Shown here in pieces: positions 41,090 through 48,344 of a stretch of DNA of 64,000 nucleotides. The position numbers were made by a program, and so were the translations under genes. Under the pieces are notes generated by a model that did not search any database, was not told the origin of the DNA, and worked only from the letters and a program-made list of their open reading frames with translations. The DNA is from Pseudomonas sp. FP198. GTDB lineage: Bacteria; Pseudomonadota; Gammaproteobacteria; Pseudomonadales; Pseudomonadaceae. The stretch lies in the NCBI RefSeq assembly GCF_030687895.1, contig NZ_CP117452.1, forward strand, positions 1,133,501 to 1,197,500, in the 5' to 3' direction. Each line of letters starts with the position of its first letter. Positions within the stretch are counted from its first letter, which is position 1.

Positions 41090-42667
41090 ATGGCCCTCGA
41101 CATTCACGCTCACCGCATCCTGATCCTCGACTTCGGTTCCCAGTACACCCAGCTGATCGCCCGCCGCGTGCGTGAAATCGGCGTGTACTGCGAGCTGCAT
41201 CCGTTCGACATGGATGAAGAAGCGATTCGCGAGTTCGCTCCCAAAGGCGTCATCCTCGCCGGCGGCCCCGAGTCCGTGCACGAAGCCGACAGCCCGCGCT
41301 GCCCGCAAGCGGTGTTCGACCTCGGCGTACCGGTGTTCGGCATCTGCTACGGCATGCAGACCATGGCTGAGCAACTGGGCGGCAAGGTCGAAGGTTCCGA
41401 CCTGCGTGAGTTCGGTTATGCCCGCGTCGACGTGGTCGGCAAGAGCCGCCTGCTGGACGGCATCGAAGACCACATCGACGCCGACGGCCTGTTCGGCCTC
41501 GACGTGTGGATGAGCCACGGTGACAAGGTCACGAAGATGCCGGAAGATTTCCACATCCTCGCCAGCACCCCGAGCTGCCCGATCGCCGGCATGTTCAACG
41601 ACGATCGCCGCTACTACGGCGTACAGTTCCACCCGGAAGTGACCCACACCAAGCAGGGCGGCCGCATCCTGTCGCGCTTCATCCTCGACATCTGCGAATG
41701 CGAAGCCCTGTGGACGCCTTCCAAGATCGCTGAAGATGCCATCGCCCAGGTTCGCGCCCAGGTCGGCACCGACAACGTATTGCTCGGCCTGTCCGGCGGT
41801 GTCGATTCCTCGGTGGTTGCCGCGCTGCTGCACAAGGCCATCGGCGACCAGCTGACCTGCGTCTTTGTCGACAACGGCCTGCTGCGCCTGCACGAAGGCG
41901 AGCAAGTGATGGCCATGTTCGCCGAGAACATGGGCGTCAAGGTGATCCGCGCCAACGCCGAAGAGCAGTTCCTGAATAACCTGGCCGGCGAGTCCGACCC
42001 GGAAAAGAAGCGCAAGATCATCGGTCGCACCTTCATCGACGTGTTCGATGCCGAATCCTGCAAGCTGGACAACATCAAGTACCTGGCCCAGGGCACCATC
42101 TACCCCGACGTGATCGAGTCGGCCGGCGCCAAGAGCGGCAAGGCCCACGTGATCAAGTCCCACCACAACGTCGGTGGCCTGCCGGAAGAGATGAACCTGA
42201 AACTGGTCGAGCCGCTGCGCGAACTGTTCAAGGACGAAGTGCGTCGCCTCGGCCTGGAACTGGGCCTGCCCTACGACATGGTCTACCGCCACCCATTCCC
42301 CGGCCCGGGCCTGGGCGTGCGGATCCTCGGCGAAGTGAAGAAGGAATACGCCGACCTGCTGCGTCGCGCTGACCACATCTTCATCGAAGAACTGCGCAAG
42401 GCCGACTGGTACCACAAGGTCAGCCAGGCATTCGTGGTATTCCAGCCAGTGAAATCGGTCGGCGTGGTCGGCGATGGCCGTCGCTACGCCTGGGTCGTGG
42501 CCCTGCGCGCCGTGGAAACCATCGACTTCATGACCGCTCGCTGGGCACACCTGCCGTATGAACTGCTGGAAACCGTGTCCGGGCGCATCATCAACGAAAT
42601 CGAAGGCATCTCCCGCGTCACGTATGACGTGTCGAGCAAGCCACCGGCGACGATTGAGTGGGAATAA
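41090..42667 (+). CDS. guaA: GMP synthase (glutamine-hydrolysing)
   Basis: Aminates XMP to GMP with glutamine and ATP. It is 525 aa: a class I glutamine amidotransferase domain (C86 in GICYGMQ, then FHPEVTHT), the ATP pyrophosphatase loop [10 protein letters not shown] near residue 235, and the C-terminal dimerisation domain ending TIEWE. It is intact to its end, although the 3' end of guaA is a known integration target for mobile elements. Confidence 0.98.
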   Translation: MALDIHAHRILILDFGSQYTQLIARRVREIGVYCELHPFDMDEEAIREFAPKGVILAGGPESVHEADSPRCPQAVFDLGVPVFGICYGMQTMAEQLGGKVEGSDLREFGYARVDVVGKSRLLDGIEDHIDADGLFGLDVWMSHGDKVTKMPEDFHILASTPSCPIAGMFNDDRRYYGVQFHPEVTHTKQGGRILSRFILDICECEALWTPSKIAEDAIAQVRAQVGTDNVLLGLSGGVDSSVVAALLHKAIGDQLTCVFVDNGLLRLHEGEQVMAMFAENMGVKVIRANAEEQFLNNLAGESDPEKKRKIIGRTFIDVFDAESCKLDNIKYLAQGTIYPDVIESAGAKSGKAHVIKSHHNVGGLPEEMNLKLVEPLRELFKDEVRRLGLELGLPYDMVYRHPFPGPGLGVRILGEVKKEYADLLRRADHIFIEELRKADWYHKVSQAFVVFQPVKSVGVVGDGRRYAWVVALRAVETIDFMTARWAHLPYELLETVSGRIINEIEGISRVTYDVSSKPPATIEWE

Positions 42668-42675
42668 CCGAACCT

Positions 42676-42698
42676 CAACAGGGGTAACCCCCCTGTTG
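42676..42698 (+). terminator. Hairpin after guaA
   Basis: CAACAGGGG / CCCCTGTTG, nine-base stem with loop TAACC, nine bases after the guaA stop. No T-run follows. Confidence 0.55.
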
Positions 42699-42789
42699 TC
42701 CTGAGTCGATGCAACGTCGATTTTGTGATCGGAGGGAGAAAGGGGCGGGTTCAGCCTCTTTCTCAGCTCTGACGAGCCGGTTGTTGAAA

Positions 42790-42848
42790 TAATCGTTTTT
42801 GCGCACAGCTCTTGTTATCTAATCGTTTTTATCCCTCCCTAATCGTTA
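42790..42848 (+). repeat. Three direct AATCGTT repeats in the guaA downstream gap
   Basis: AATCGTTTTT at 42791 and 42821 and AATCGTTAGC at 42841. The last two share CTAATCGTT exactly 20 bases apart. They lie in a 444-base gap (42668-43111) without a convincing gene. Open frames there lack ribosome sites and recognisable sequence. Confidence 0.55.
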
Positions 42849-43061
42849 GCTGCCAGGATCAGGCACAGCATCATCGATGCCTTCACGCGGGCGTGGGTAT
42901 TGGTGTGATTGGTCGATATCGCCCGGGAAAGCCCGTCGAAGGCCTCTGCCATGCAGTTTCCCCGTCACGTTTCGCTACGATTGCCGTCTCAGTGAGCGCC
43001 GAGACGCGCTTATCATCGGGCGTTATGGCCGTGCGGGTATCGCAGCCACTCGAAGTGAACG

Positions 43062-43100
43062 AGGTTGTCGGTTGACAACCTTTCCGGCCGCGCGAATACT
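43062..43100 (+). promoter_or_regulatory. Promoter with palindromic operator over its -35 box
   Basis: TTGACA (43072-43077) and AATACT (43095-43100) are 17 bases apart. AGGTTGTC (43062-43069) and GACAACCT (43074-43081) form a perfect 8-bp inverted repeat that covers the -35 box. A bound dimer would shut the promoter. The nearest candidate is the helix-turn-helix protein encoded just downstream. Transcription should start about five bases before ATG 43112. Confidence 0.75.
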
Positions 43101-43111
43101 GGAGATCACGG

Positions 43112-43168
43112 ATGATTCGTCCCTCGCACCCGAAGAAAGAGCTCGAAGAAGCGCTCAGGCAGGAATAG
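43112..43168 (+). pseudogene. 18-codon remnant of a gene paired with the HTH gene
   Basis: ATG 43112 opens the frame MIRPSHPKKELEEALRQE and then TAG. From memory, this is the N terminus of a small (about 90 aa) conserved protein that normally stands immediately upstream of this HTH gene in Pseudomonas. Here it stops after 18 codons, and its end still carries the AGGAA ribosome site of the next gene. That pattern suggests an internal deletion that kept both ends. It may still be translated as a short peptide that couples translation of the next gene. Confidence 0.6.
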
Positions 43169-43172
43169 AACA

Positions 43173-43697
43173 ATGGAATTCATCTTTACCTTGAAATATC
43201 AGCTTGCCGACGACGGCTGTGCCATGGAGGAACTGGTTGAGCGGTTGGGCGAAGCGGGGTGTGACGATGCCCTGGTAGGTATCGGACAGCCAGGGCGGCT
43301 GGCGCTTGAGTTCACTCGCGATGCGCCTGATGCCGCTGACGCGGTGCTTGGCGCGCTAGAGGACGTTCGTCGCGCGGTACCGTCGGCCAGACTGATCGAG
43401 GTTGCGCCTGATCTGGTCGGGCTGACCGATGTCGCCGAGATCATAGGGGTGTCTCGGCAGAACATGCGCAAGCTGATGTTGACTCACCCGGGCAGCTTTC
43501 CGACGCCCGTGCATGAGGGCACTGCATCGATCTGGCATCTGGCGGACATTCTGACCTGGCTGCAGGCCCGGGGCAGTTATTCGTTTGCCTCGGGTGTGTT
43601 GGATGTGGCCCGGGTGGCCTTGCAGGTCAACGTTGCGAAGGAAGGCCGACGGCTAGCCGAGGTGGGTTCCAAGGAGTTGGAAGCGCTGGTTGGGTGA
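43173..43697 (+). CDS. Helix-turn-helix DNA-binding protein, 174 aa
   Basis: A probable transcription regulator. The N-terminal half (about 1-80) is an alpha/beta domain (MEFIFTLKYQL...) and residues about 84-132 form an AlpA/MerR-like winged helix (LVGLTDVAEIIGVSRQNMRK...IWHLADILTWL). AGGAA lies seven bases before the ATG, inside the short upstream frame. The organisation, a small protein followed by a DNA-binding protein under a palindromic operator, resembles toxin-antitoxin or similar autoregulated pairs, but the partner is collapsed here. Confidence 0.8.
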   Translation: MEFIFTLKYQLADDGCAMEELVERLGEAGCDDALVGIGQPGRLALEFTRDAPDAADAVLGALEDVRRAVPSARLIEVAPDLVGLTDVAEIIGVSRQNMRKLMLTHPGSFPTPVHEGTASIWHLADILTWLQARGSYSFASGVLDVARVALQVNVAKEGRRLAEVGSKELEALVG

Positions 43698-43823
43698 CAG
43701 CGGTCATCGTCCGAGCGCGGCCCGCGACAATCCTTCACTTAATCTTTCTCAATTGCAGGTGTATCGTATTCGCCTTTTCCGGGCCCCACCGGCCCGTCGC
43801 AGATTCAAGAGGTAGTCGCGTTC

Positions 43824-45200
43824 ATGTCCTTTACCCGTCGCCAAATACTCGGTGGCCTGGCCGGTCTTGTTGTCGTTGGCGTAGGTGCGGGAGGCGCGTC
43901 GCGGTATTGGTTGGGCAAGATGGCCGATGCCGAGGCCGGTCACGACTATGAGCTGATCGCGGCGCCGCTGGATGTGGAGCTGGTGGCCGGACACAAGACC
44001 CAGGCCTGGGCCTTTGGTCCGTCGGCGCCGGGCACCGAGTTGCGGGTGCGCCAGGGCGAGTGGTTGCGGGTGCGATTCATCAACCATTTGCCGGTCGCGA
44101 CGACCATTCACTGGCACGGCATCCGCTTGCCGCTGGAGATGGACGGCGTACCGTATGTCTCGCAACTGCCGGTGTTGCCAGGCGAGTACTTCGATTACAA
44201 ATTCCGCGTGCCGGACGCCGGCAGTTATTGGTATCACCCGCACGTCAACAGCAGCGAGGAGCTCGGACGCGGGCTGGTAGGGCCGTTGATCATCGAAGAG
44301 CGTGAGCCTACCGGCTTCAAATACGAGCAGACGTTGAGCCTCAAGAGTTGGCATGTGGATGAGCAGGGCGAGTTCGTCGCGTTCAGCATCCCTCGCGAGG
44401 CGGCGCGTGGCGGCACCGCCGGGCGGCTGTCGACGATCAACGGCGTGCCCCAGGCGGTGATTGATTTGCCGGCCGGGCAGATTACCCGGGTGCGTTTGCT
44501 CAACCTCGACAACACGCTGACTTACCGCATCAATATCCCCGGCGTCGAGGCGCAGATCTATGCGCTCGACGGCAATCCCGTCGCGCCGCGCCCGTTGGGC
44601 AAGGAGTACTGGCTGGGCCCGGGTATGCGCATCTGCCTGGCGATCAAGGCGCCGCCGGCCGGTGAAGAGTTGTCGTTGCGCAATGGCCCGGTGCGCCTGG
44701 GGACTCTGCGTTCGGTGCCCAACAATGACGCACCGACCCAGTGGCCGCCGGCGCTGCCGGCTAACCCGGTGGCCGAGCCGGACCTGGCCAATGCGGAGAA
44801 ACTCAACTTCAATTTCGAATGGGTCGGTTCGGTCTCGGTCAATATCGACAATGGCAAGCCGCCGAGCCTGTGGCAAATCAATGGCAAGGCCTGGGATATC
44901 ACCGACAAGACCTGCGCCGATCGACCGATTGCCACGCTGAAGAAAGGCCAGAGCTATATTTTCGAATTGAAGAACATGACCCAGTACCAACACCCGATCC
45001 ATTTGCATGGCATGAGCTTCAAGGTGATTGCGTCGAACCGGCACAAGGTCATTCCGTATTTCACCGACACCTACCTGCTGGGCAAGAACGAGCGGGCGCA
45101 GGTGGCGCTGGTGGCGGATAACCCCGGCGTGTGGATGTTCCACTGCCATGTGATCGATCACATGGAAACCGGCCTGATGGCCGCCATCGAGGTGGCGTGA
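43824..45200 (+). CDS. Multicopper oxidase, Tat-exported
   Basis: A three-domain blue copper oxidase of 458 aa. The N terminus has a Tat signal (FTRRQILGGLAG). The four copper motifs are complete: HWHG, YHPH, HPIHLHG and HCHVIDHMETG. The methionine of the last motif is the type-1 copper axial ligand. Substrate is unknown; such enzymes oxidise Cu(I), Mn(II) or phenolics. Its TGA overlaps the ATG of tadA (TGATG), an unusual coupling. Confidence 0.93.
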   Translation: MSFTRRQILGGLAGLVVVGVGAGGASRYWLGKMADAEAGHDYELIAAPLDVELVAGHKTQAWAFGPSAPGTELRVRQGEWLRVRFINHLPVATTIHWHGIRLPLEMDGVPYVSQLPVLPGEYFDYKFRVPDAGSYWYHPHVNSSEELGRGLVGPLIIEEREPTGFKYEQTLSLKSWHVDEQGEFVAFSIPREAARGGTAGRLSTINGVPQAVIDLPAGQITRVRLLNLDNTLTYRINIPGVEAQIYALDGNPVAPRPLGKEYWLGPGMRICLAIKAPPAGEELSLRNGPVRLGTLRSVPNNDAPTQWPPALPANPVAEPDLANAEKLNFNFEWVGSVSVNIDNGKPPSLWQINGKAWDITDKTCADRPIATLKKGQSYIFELKNMTQYQHPIHLHGMSFKVIASNRHKVIPYFTDTYLLGKNERAQVALVADNPGVWMFHCHVIDHMETGLMAAIEVA

Positions 45201-45697
45201 TGCGCCAGATTCGTCCCGCGCGGATCATCGACCGCAGCCGCGACCAGGATTTCATGCGTGAAGCCCTGGCCCTCGCCGCGCAAGGTGCTGCGCTGGGCGA
45301 GGTCCCGGTGGGCGCGGTGCTGGTGCACGACGGTGAGATCATCGGGCGTGGCTTCAACTGCCCGATCAGCGGCCACGACCCCAGCGCCCACGCGGAGATG
45401 GTCGCCATCCGCGCCGCGGCCCAGGCGGTGAGCAACTATCGCCTGCCTGGCAGCACGCTGTACGTGACGCTGGAACCGTGCAGCATGTGCGCCGGCCTCA
45501 TCGTCCACTCACGCATCGCGCGGGTCGTCTACGGGGCGCTGGAACCCAAGGCTGGGATCGTGCAGAGCCAGGGGCAGTTTTTCAGCCAAGGTTTTCTGAA
45601 TCATCGGGTGATGTTCGAGGGTGGGGTATTGGCGGGGGAATGCAGCGCGGTGTTGAGCGAGTTTTTCAAGGCCAGGCGAGCAAAGCCTTCAGACTGA
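45200..45697 (+). CDS. tadA: tRNA-specific adenosine deaminase TadA
   Basis: Deaminates A34 to inosine in tRNA-Arg(ACG). It is 165 aa with the zinc and catalytic residues H64 and E66 (HAE), C94 and C97 (PCSMC). ATG 45200 is chosen because it overlaps the oxidase stop and gives the family N terminus; the upstream reading lies inside the oxidase gene. Confidence 0.95.
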   Translation: MRQIRPARIIDRSRDQDFMREALALAAQGAALGEVPVGAVLVHDGEIIGRGFNCPISGHDPSAHAEMVAIRAAAQAVSNYRLPGSTLYVTLEPCSMCAGLIVHSRIARVVYGALEPKAGIVQSQGQFFSQGFLNHRVMFEGGVLAGECSAVLSEFFKARRAKPSD

Positions 45698-45707
45698 ACA
45701 CTGCCCC

Positions 45708-45797
45708 TGTGGGAGCGAGCTTGCTCGCGATGGCGTTGGGTCAGCTTGCATTCATGTTGGATGTGCCGCCGTCATCGCGAGCAAGCTCGCTCCCACA
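45708..45797. repeat. REP pair (BIME), inverted
   Basis: TGTGGGAGCGAGCTTGCTCGCGA at 45708-45731 faces its reverse complement at 45774-45797, between the convergent tadA and cmoB. Confidence 0.92.
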
Positions 45798-45825
45798 AGG
45801 ATTTCCGGTGCTTGAAAGATTTGGG

Positions 45826-46782
45826 TTACTTACGCGCCACAATCACCGCCCGCATCGGCGCCGGCATTCCTTCGATGGTTTTACTGTGGTCGGCAGGATC
45901 GAGGAAATCACTCAGCGACTGGTACTTCATCCACTCGGTGCCGCGCTGTTCCTCCACGGTCGTCAGGCTGACGTCCACGCAGCGCACATCGCTGAACCCG
46001 GCACGGCGTAGCCAGCGTTCCAGGGCCGGGACCGACGGCAGGAACCAGACGTTGCGCATCTGCGCGTAGCGGTCCTCGGGCACCAGCACCTGGTGTTCGT
46101 CGCCTTCGATCACCAGGGTTTCCAGCACCAGCTCACCACCTTTTACCAGGCAGTCCTTCAAGGCCAACAGATGCTCGATCGGCGAACGGCGGTGGTAGAA
46201 CACGCCCATGGAGAACACCGTGTCAAAACCTTCCAGCTCCGGCGGCAGAGCTTCGAATGGGAACGGCAGGTGCCAGGCGTTGGGCTGTGACAGGTAGCGC
46301 TGCACCGCCTGGAACTGGCAGAAGAACAGCCAGTTCGGGTCGACGCCAATCACCGTGTCCGCGCCGGCACCGAGCATCCGCCACATGTAGTAGCCGTTGC
46401 CGCAGCCGACATCGAGGATGCGCTTGCCCTTGAGGTCCAGGTGCGGGGCGACGCGTGACCATTTCCAGTCCGAGCGCCATTCGGTGTCCACGTGCACGCC
46501 AAACAGATCGAACGGGCCCTTGCGCCACGGAGAAAGACCCATCAGCGCGGTACGCATCTGGGCGCGGGTTTCGTCAGGGCAATCCGCGTCCAGCGTCAGC
46601 CCGTTCAGCAGATCCACGGTGGTGGGCTGCAAGGCTGGCAGCGCATCGAGGGCGCTTTGCCAACGCTCCAGGTCGCCGTGGCCCTTTTCCATCTTGATAT
46701 CGAGCTGCGTTTGCAGTGTCGCGGCCCAGTCGGCCAGGGGCGTGCCGGCCAGATGGCGGGCGAGGGGGGACAGATCAATCAT
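45826..46782 (-). CDS. cmoB: tRNA U34 carboxymethyltransferase CmoB
   Basis: Transfers carboxymethyl from carboxy-SAM to 5-hydroxyuridine-34, giving the cmo5U wobble base. It is 318 aa with an N-terminal domain and a Rossmann methyltransferase domain ([15 protein letters not shown] near residue 127). Its ATG overlaps the cmoA stop by four bases. Confidence 0.96.
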   Translation of the reverse strand: MIDLSPLARHLAGTPLADWAATLQTQLDIKMEKGHGDLERWQSALDALPALQPTTVDLLNGLTLDADCPDETRAQMRTALMGLSPWRKGPFDLFGVHVDTEWRSDWKWSRVAPHLDLKGKRILDVGCGNGYYMWRMLGAGADTVIGVDPNWLFFCQFQAVQRYLSQPNAWHLPFPFEALPPELEGFDTVFSMGVFYHRRSPIEHLLALKDCLVKGGELVLETLVIEGDEHQVLVPEDRYAQMRNVWFLPSVPALERWLRRAGFSDVRCVDVSLTTVEEQRGTEWMKYQSLSDFLDPADHSKTIEGMPAPMRAVIVARK

Positions 46783-47522
46783 GGCAAGGCAATCAACGAG
46801 GCGAAGTTAAGACACTGGAACCACGGCACGACTTTCGAAAAGCCGGCCGCCAGCAGGCGCTCGCGGTGTTCTTCGAGGCTGTCGGGCTTCATGACGTTTT
46901 CGATGGCGCTGCGTTTCTGGGCAATTTCCAGTTCGCTGTAGCCGTTGGCGCGCTTGAACGCCACGTGCAGGTCGGTCAGCAGGGCATGTTCCTCGGCATC
47001 GTTGAAGCGCAGTTTTTCCGAGAGGATCAAGGCGCCGCCGGGCAGCAAGGACTGACGGATACGGGTCAGCAACGCGGTGCGTTGTTCGGGTGCGATGAAT
47101 TGCAGGGTGAAGTTCAACGCCACCACCGAGGCCGGCTGGAACGCCAGCGCAAGGATGTCGCCTTCGATCACTTCCACCGGCAACAGCTCCTGGAACATCG
47201 AGTCCTGGCCGTTGAGGTATTCGCGGCAGCGCTCGACCATGGCCGCCGAGTTATCCACCGCGATCACCCGGCAACCGTCGGTGCGCACATGACGGCGCAG
47301 CGCCTGGGTCACCGCGCCCAGGGACGAACCGAGGTCATACAGCACGCTGTTGGGCTGGGCGAACTGTGCGGCGAGCACGCCGAGGTTCTCGACGATGGTC
47401 GGGTAGCCTGGCACCGAGCGCTTGATCATGTCCGGGAACACTCGCACCACGTCTTCATTGAAGGCGAAGTCGGGCACCTGGGCCAAGGGCTGGGCGAATA
47501 GGCGATCGGGTTCTTTGCTCAC
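46779..47522 (-). CDS. cmoA: Carboxy-SAM synthase CmoA
   Basis: Makes carboxy-S-adenosylmethionine from SAM and prephenate, the donor used by CmoB. It is 247 aa of Rossmann type ([16 protein letters not shown] near residue 60, [15 protein letters not shown]). The start is GTG 47522. It is first in the cmoAB pair, so donor maker and user are translated together. Confidence 0.96.
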   Translation of the reverse strand: MSKEPDRLFAQPLAQVPDFAFNEDVVRVFPDMIKRSVPGYPTIVENLGVLAAQFAQPNSVLYDLGSSLGAVTQALRRHVRTDGCRVIAVDNSAAMVERCREYLNGQDSMFQELLPVEVIEGDILALAFQPASVVALNFTLQFIAPEQRTALLTRIRQSLLPGGALILSEKLRFNDAEEHALLTDLHVAFKRANGYSELEIAQKRSAIENVMKPDSLEEHRERLLAAGFSKVVPWFQCLNFASLIALP

Positions 47523-47575
47523 GACGGTTCCGGCGGCAGGGATAGTGAAAAGGCCGGCATTTTAACCAAAAAACC

Positions 47576-47665
47576 TGTGGGAGCGAGCTTGCTCGCGATG
47601 GCGATGGTTCAGCCAGTCGTTCGGTTGGCTGACAGATTGCTGTCGCGAGCAGGCTCGCTCGCACA
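47576..47665. repeat. REP pair (BIME), inverted and slightly mismatched
   Basis: TGTGGGAGCGAGCTTGCTCGCGA at 47576-47599 and TCGCGAGCAGGCTCGCTCGC at the other arm (47642-47665). The two arms have different centres (AGCTTGCT and AGCAGGCT), and the right arm ends CTCGCACA instead of CTCCCACA. Confidence 0.88.
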
Positions 47666-47677
47666 TTCAATCTCTGT

Positions 47678-47746
47678 CTAGTGATGTTTTTGATGGAGAA
47701 AGGTGGCCGCACCCATCAGCACGAGTATCAGCCAACCCACGTTCAA
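47678..47746 (-). CDS. Candidate 22-aa membrane micropeptide
   Basis: A TTG overlapping the stop of the inhibitor gene (TTGA) opens a frame of 22 residues that reads as one hydrophobic helix (GWLILVLMGAATFLH) with a His/Lys-rich end (HQKHH). The 4-base overlap is a typical coupling arrangement. There is no independent ribosome site. It may be chance, but the amphipathic-free hydrophobic core is membrane-like. Confidence 0.4.
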   Translation of the reverse strand: MNVGWLILVLMGAATFLHQKHH

Positions 47747-48135
47747 TTCACCGAAATGGCGCAGTCGAAGGTTTCCACGGGCGGTACTTCGGGCGCCCAG
47801 GGCTGTTGATAAGTCAGGCGCAACCGCCCGGTGCCGGCGTTGAACGCCTGGAAGCGCCAGGTTGACACCCCGGCGGCGCCGACGATGCCGGCGTCTTCCG
47901 GGTTGCGATAGACCTCCGGGCCCAATGCCTTCAACACGCCGCCGGCTGAATCCTGGACCGTCCACCGGTAGCCGGTGCTGGGGTTGGTCGGCAGGCTCAG
48001 GATCAAGGTCTGCCCATTATTGAGCCGAACCGGGCACTGGCCCGTTTTCTCCACCGTCACGTTGTGTTTCGGTTGCATGGCACAGGCGCTCAACAAGGCG
48101 AGGCTGACGGGTACGAGCAGGCGGGTGAGAGACAT
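47743..48135 (-). CDS. I42-family (chagasin-like) protease inhibitor lipoprotein
   Basis: A 130-aa lipoprotein (lipobox LLSAC, Cys18) with the chagasin-fold motifs NPSTGYRW and, near the C terminus, RLTYQQPWAP. The family inhibits cysteine peptidases by inserting these loops in the active site. Membrane anchoring suggests protection of the periplasm or outer membrane. ATG 48135 is chosen over 48153 because it places the basic n-region next to the hydrophobic core. Confidence 0.88.
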   Translation of the reverse strand: MSLTRLLVPVSLALLSACAMQPKHNVTVEKTGQCPVRLNNGQTLILSLPTNPSTGYRWTVQDSAGGVLKALGPEVYRNPEDAGIVGAAGVSTWRFQAFNAGTGRLRLTYQQPWAPEVPPVETFDCAISVN

Positions 48136-48223
48136 AAGGGCTCCGGCGTTCACGACGAACGGCGAGCATAACCGAAGATGCTACCGGGTGTGTCAGATGA
48201 GGGTGTGTTGATGCTGAAGGCCA

Positions 48224-48317
48224 TTCGCGAGCAGGCTCGCTCCCACAGTGGATTTGTGTCGTTCACTTGATTCGTGATCCACACCGATTTCCCTGTGGGA
48301 GCGAGCCTGCTCGCGAA
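48224..48317. repeat. REP pair (BIME), inverted
   Basis: CGCGAGCAGGCTCGCTCCCACA at 48224-48247 and TGTGGGAGCGAGCCTGCTCGCG at 48294-48317. Confidence 0.92.
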
Positions 48318-48344
48318 GGCGCCGGTATAGGCGCTACAGGACCG

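Noticed and set aside
42640..43172. Direct duplication of the guaA 3' end as an attachment site
   Set aside because: I looked for a second copy of the last bases of guaA downstream and found none, so integration of an element at this site is not shown.
42812..43194. Two overlapping frames (87 and 105 codons) after guaA
   Set aside because: No ribosome sites, composition not protein-like, and they run through the promoter-operator at 43062-43100.
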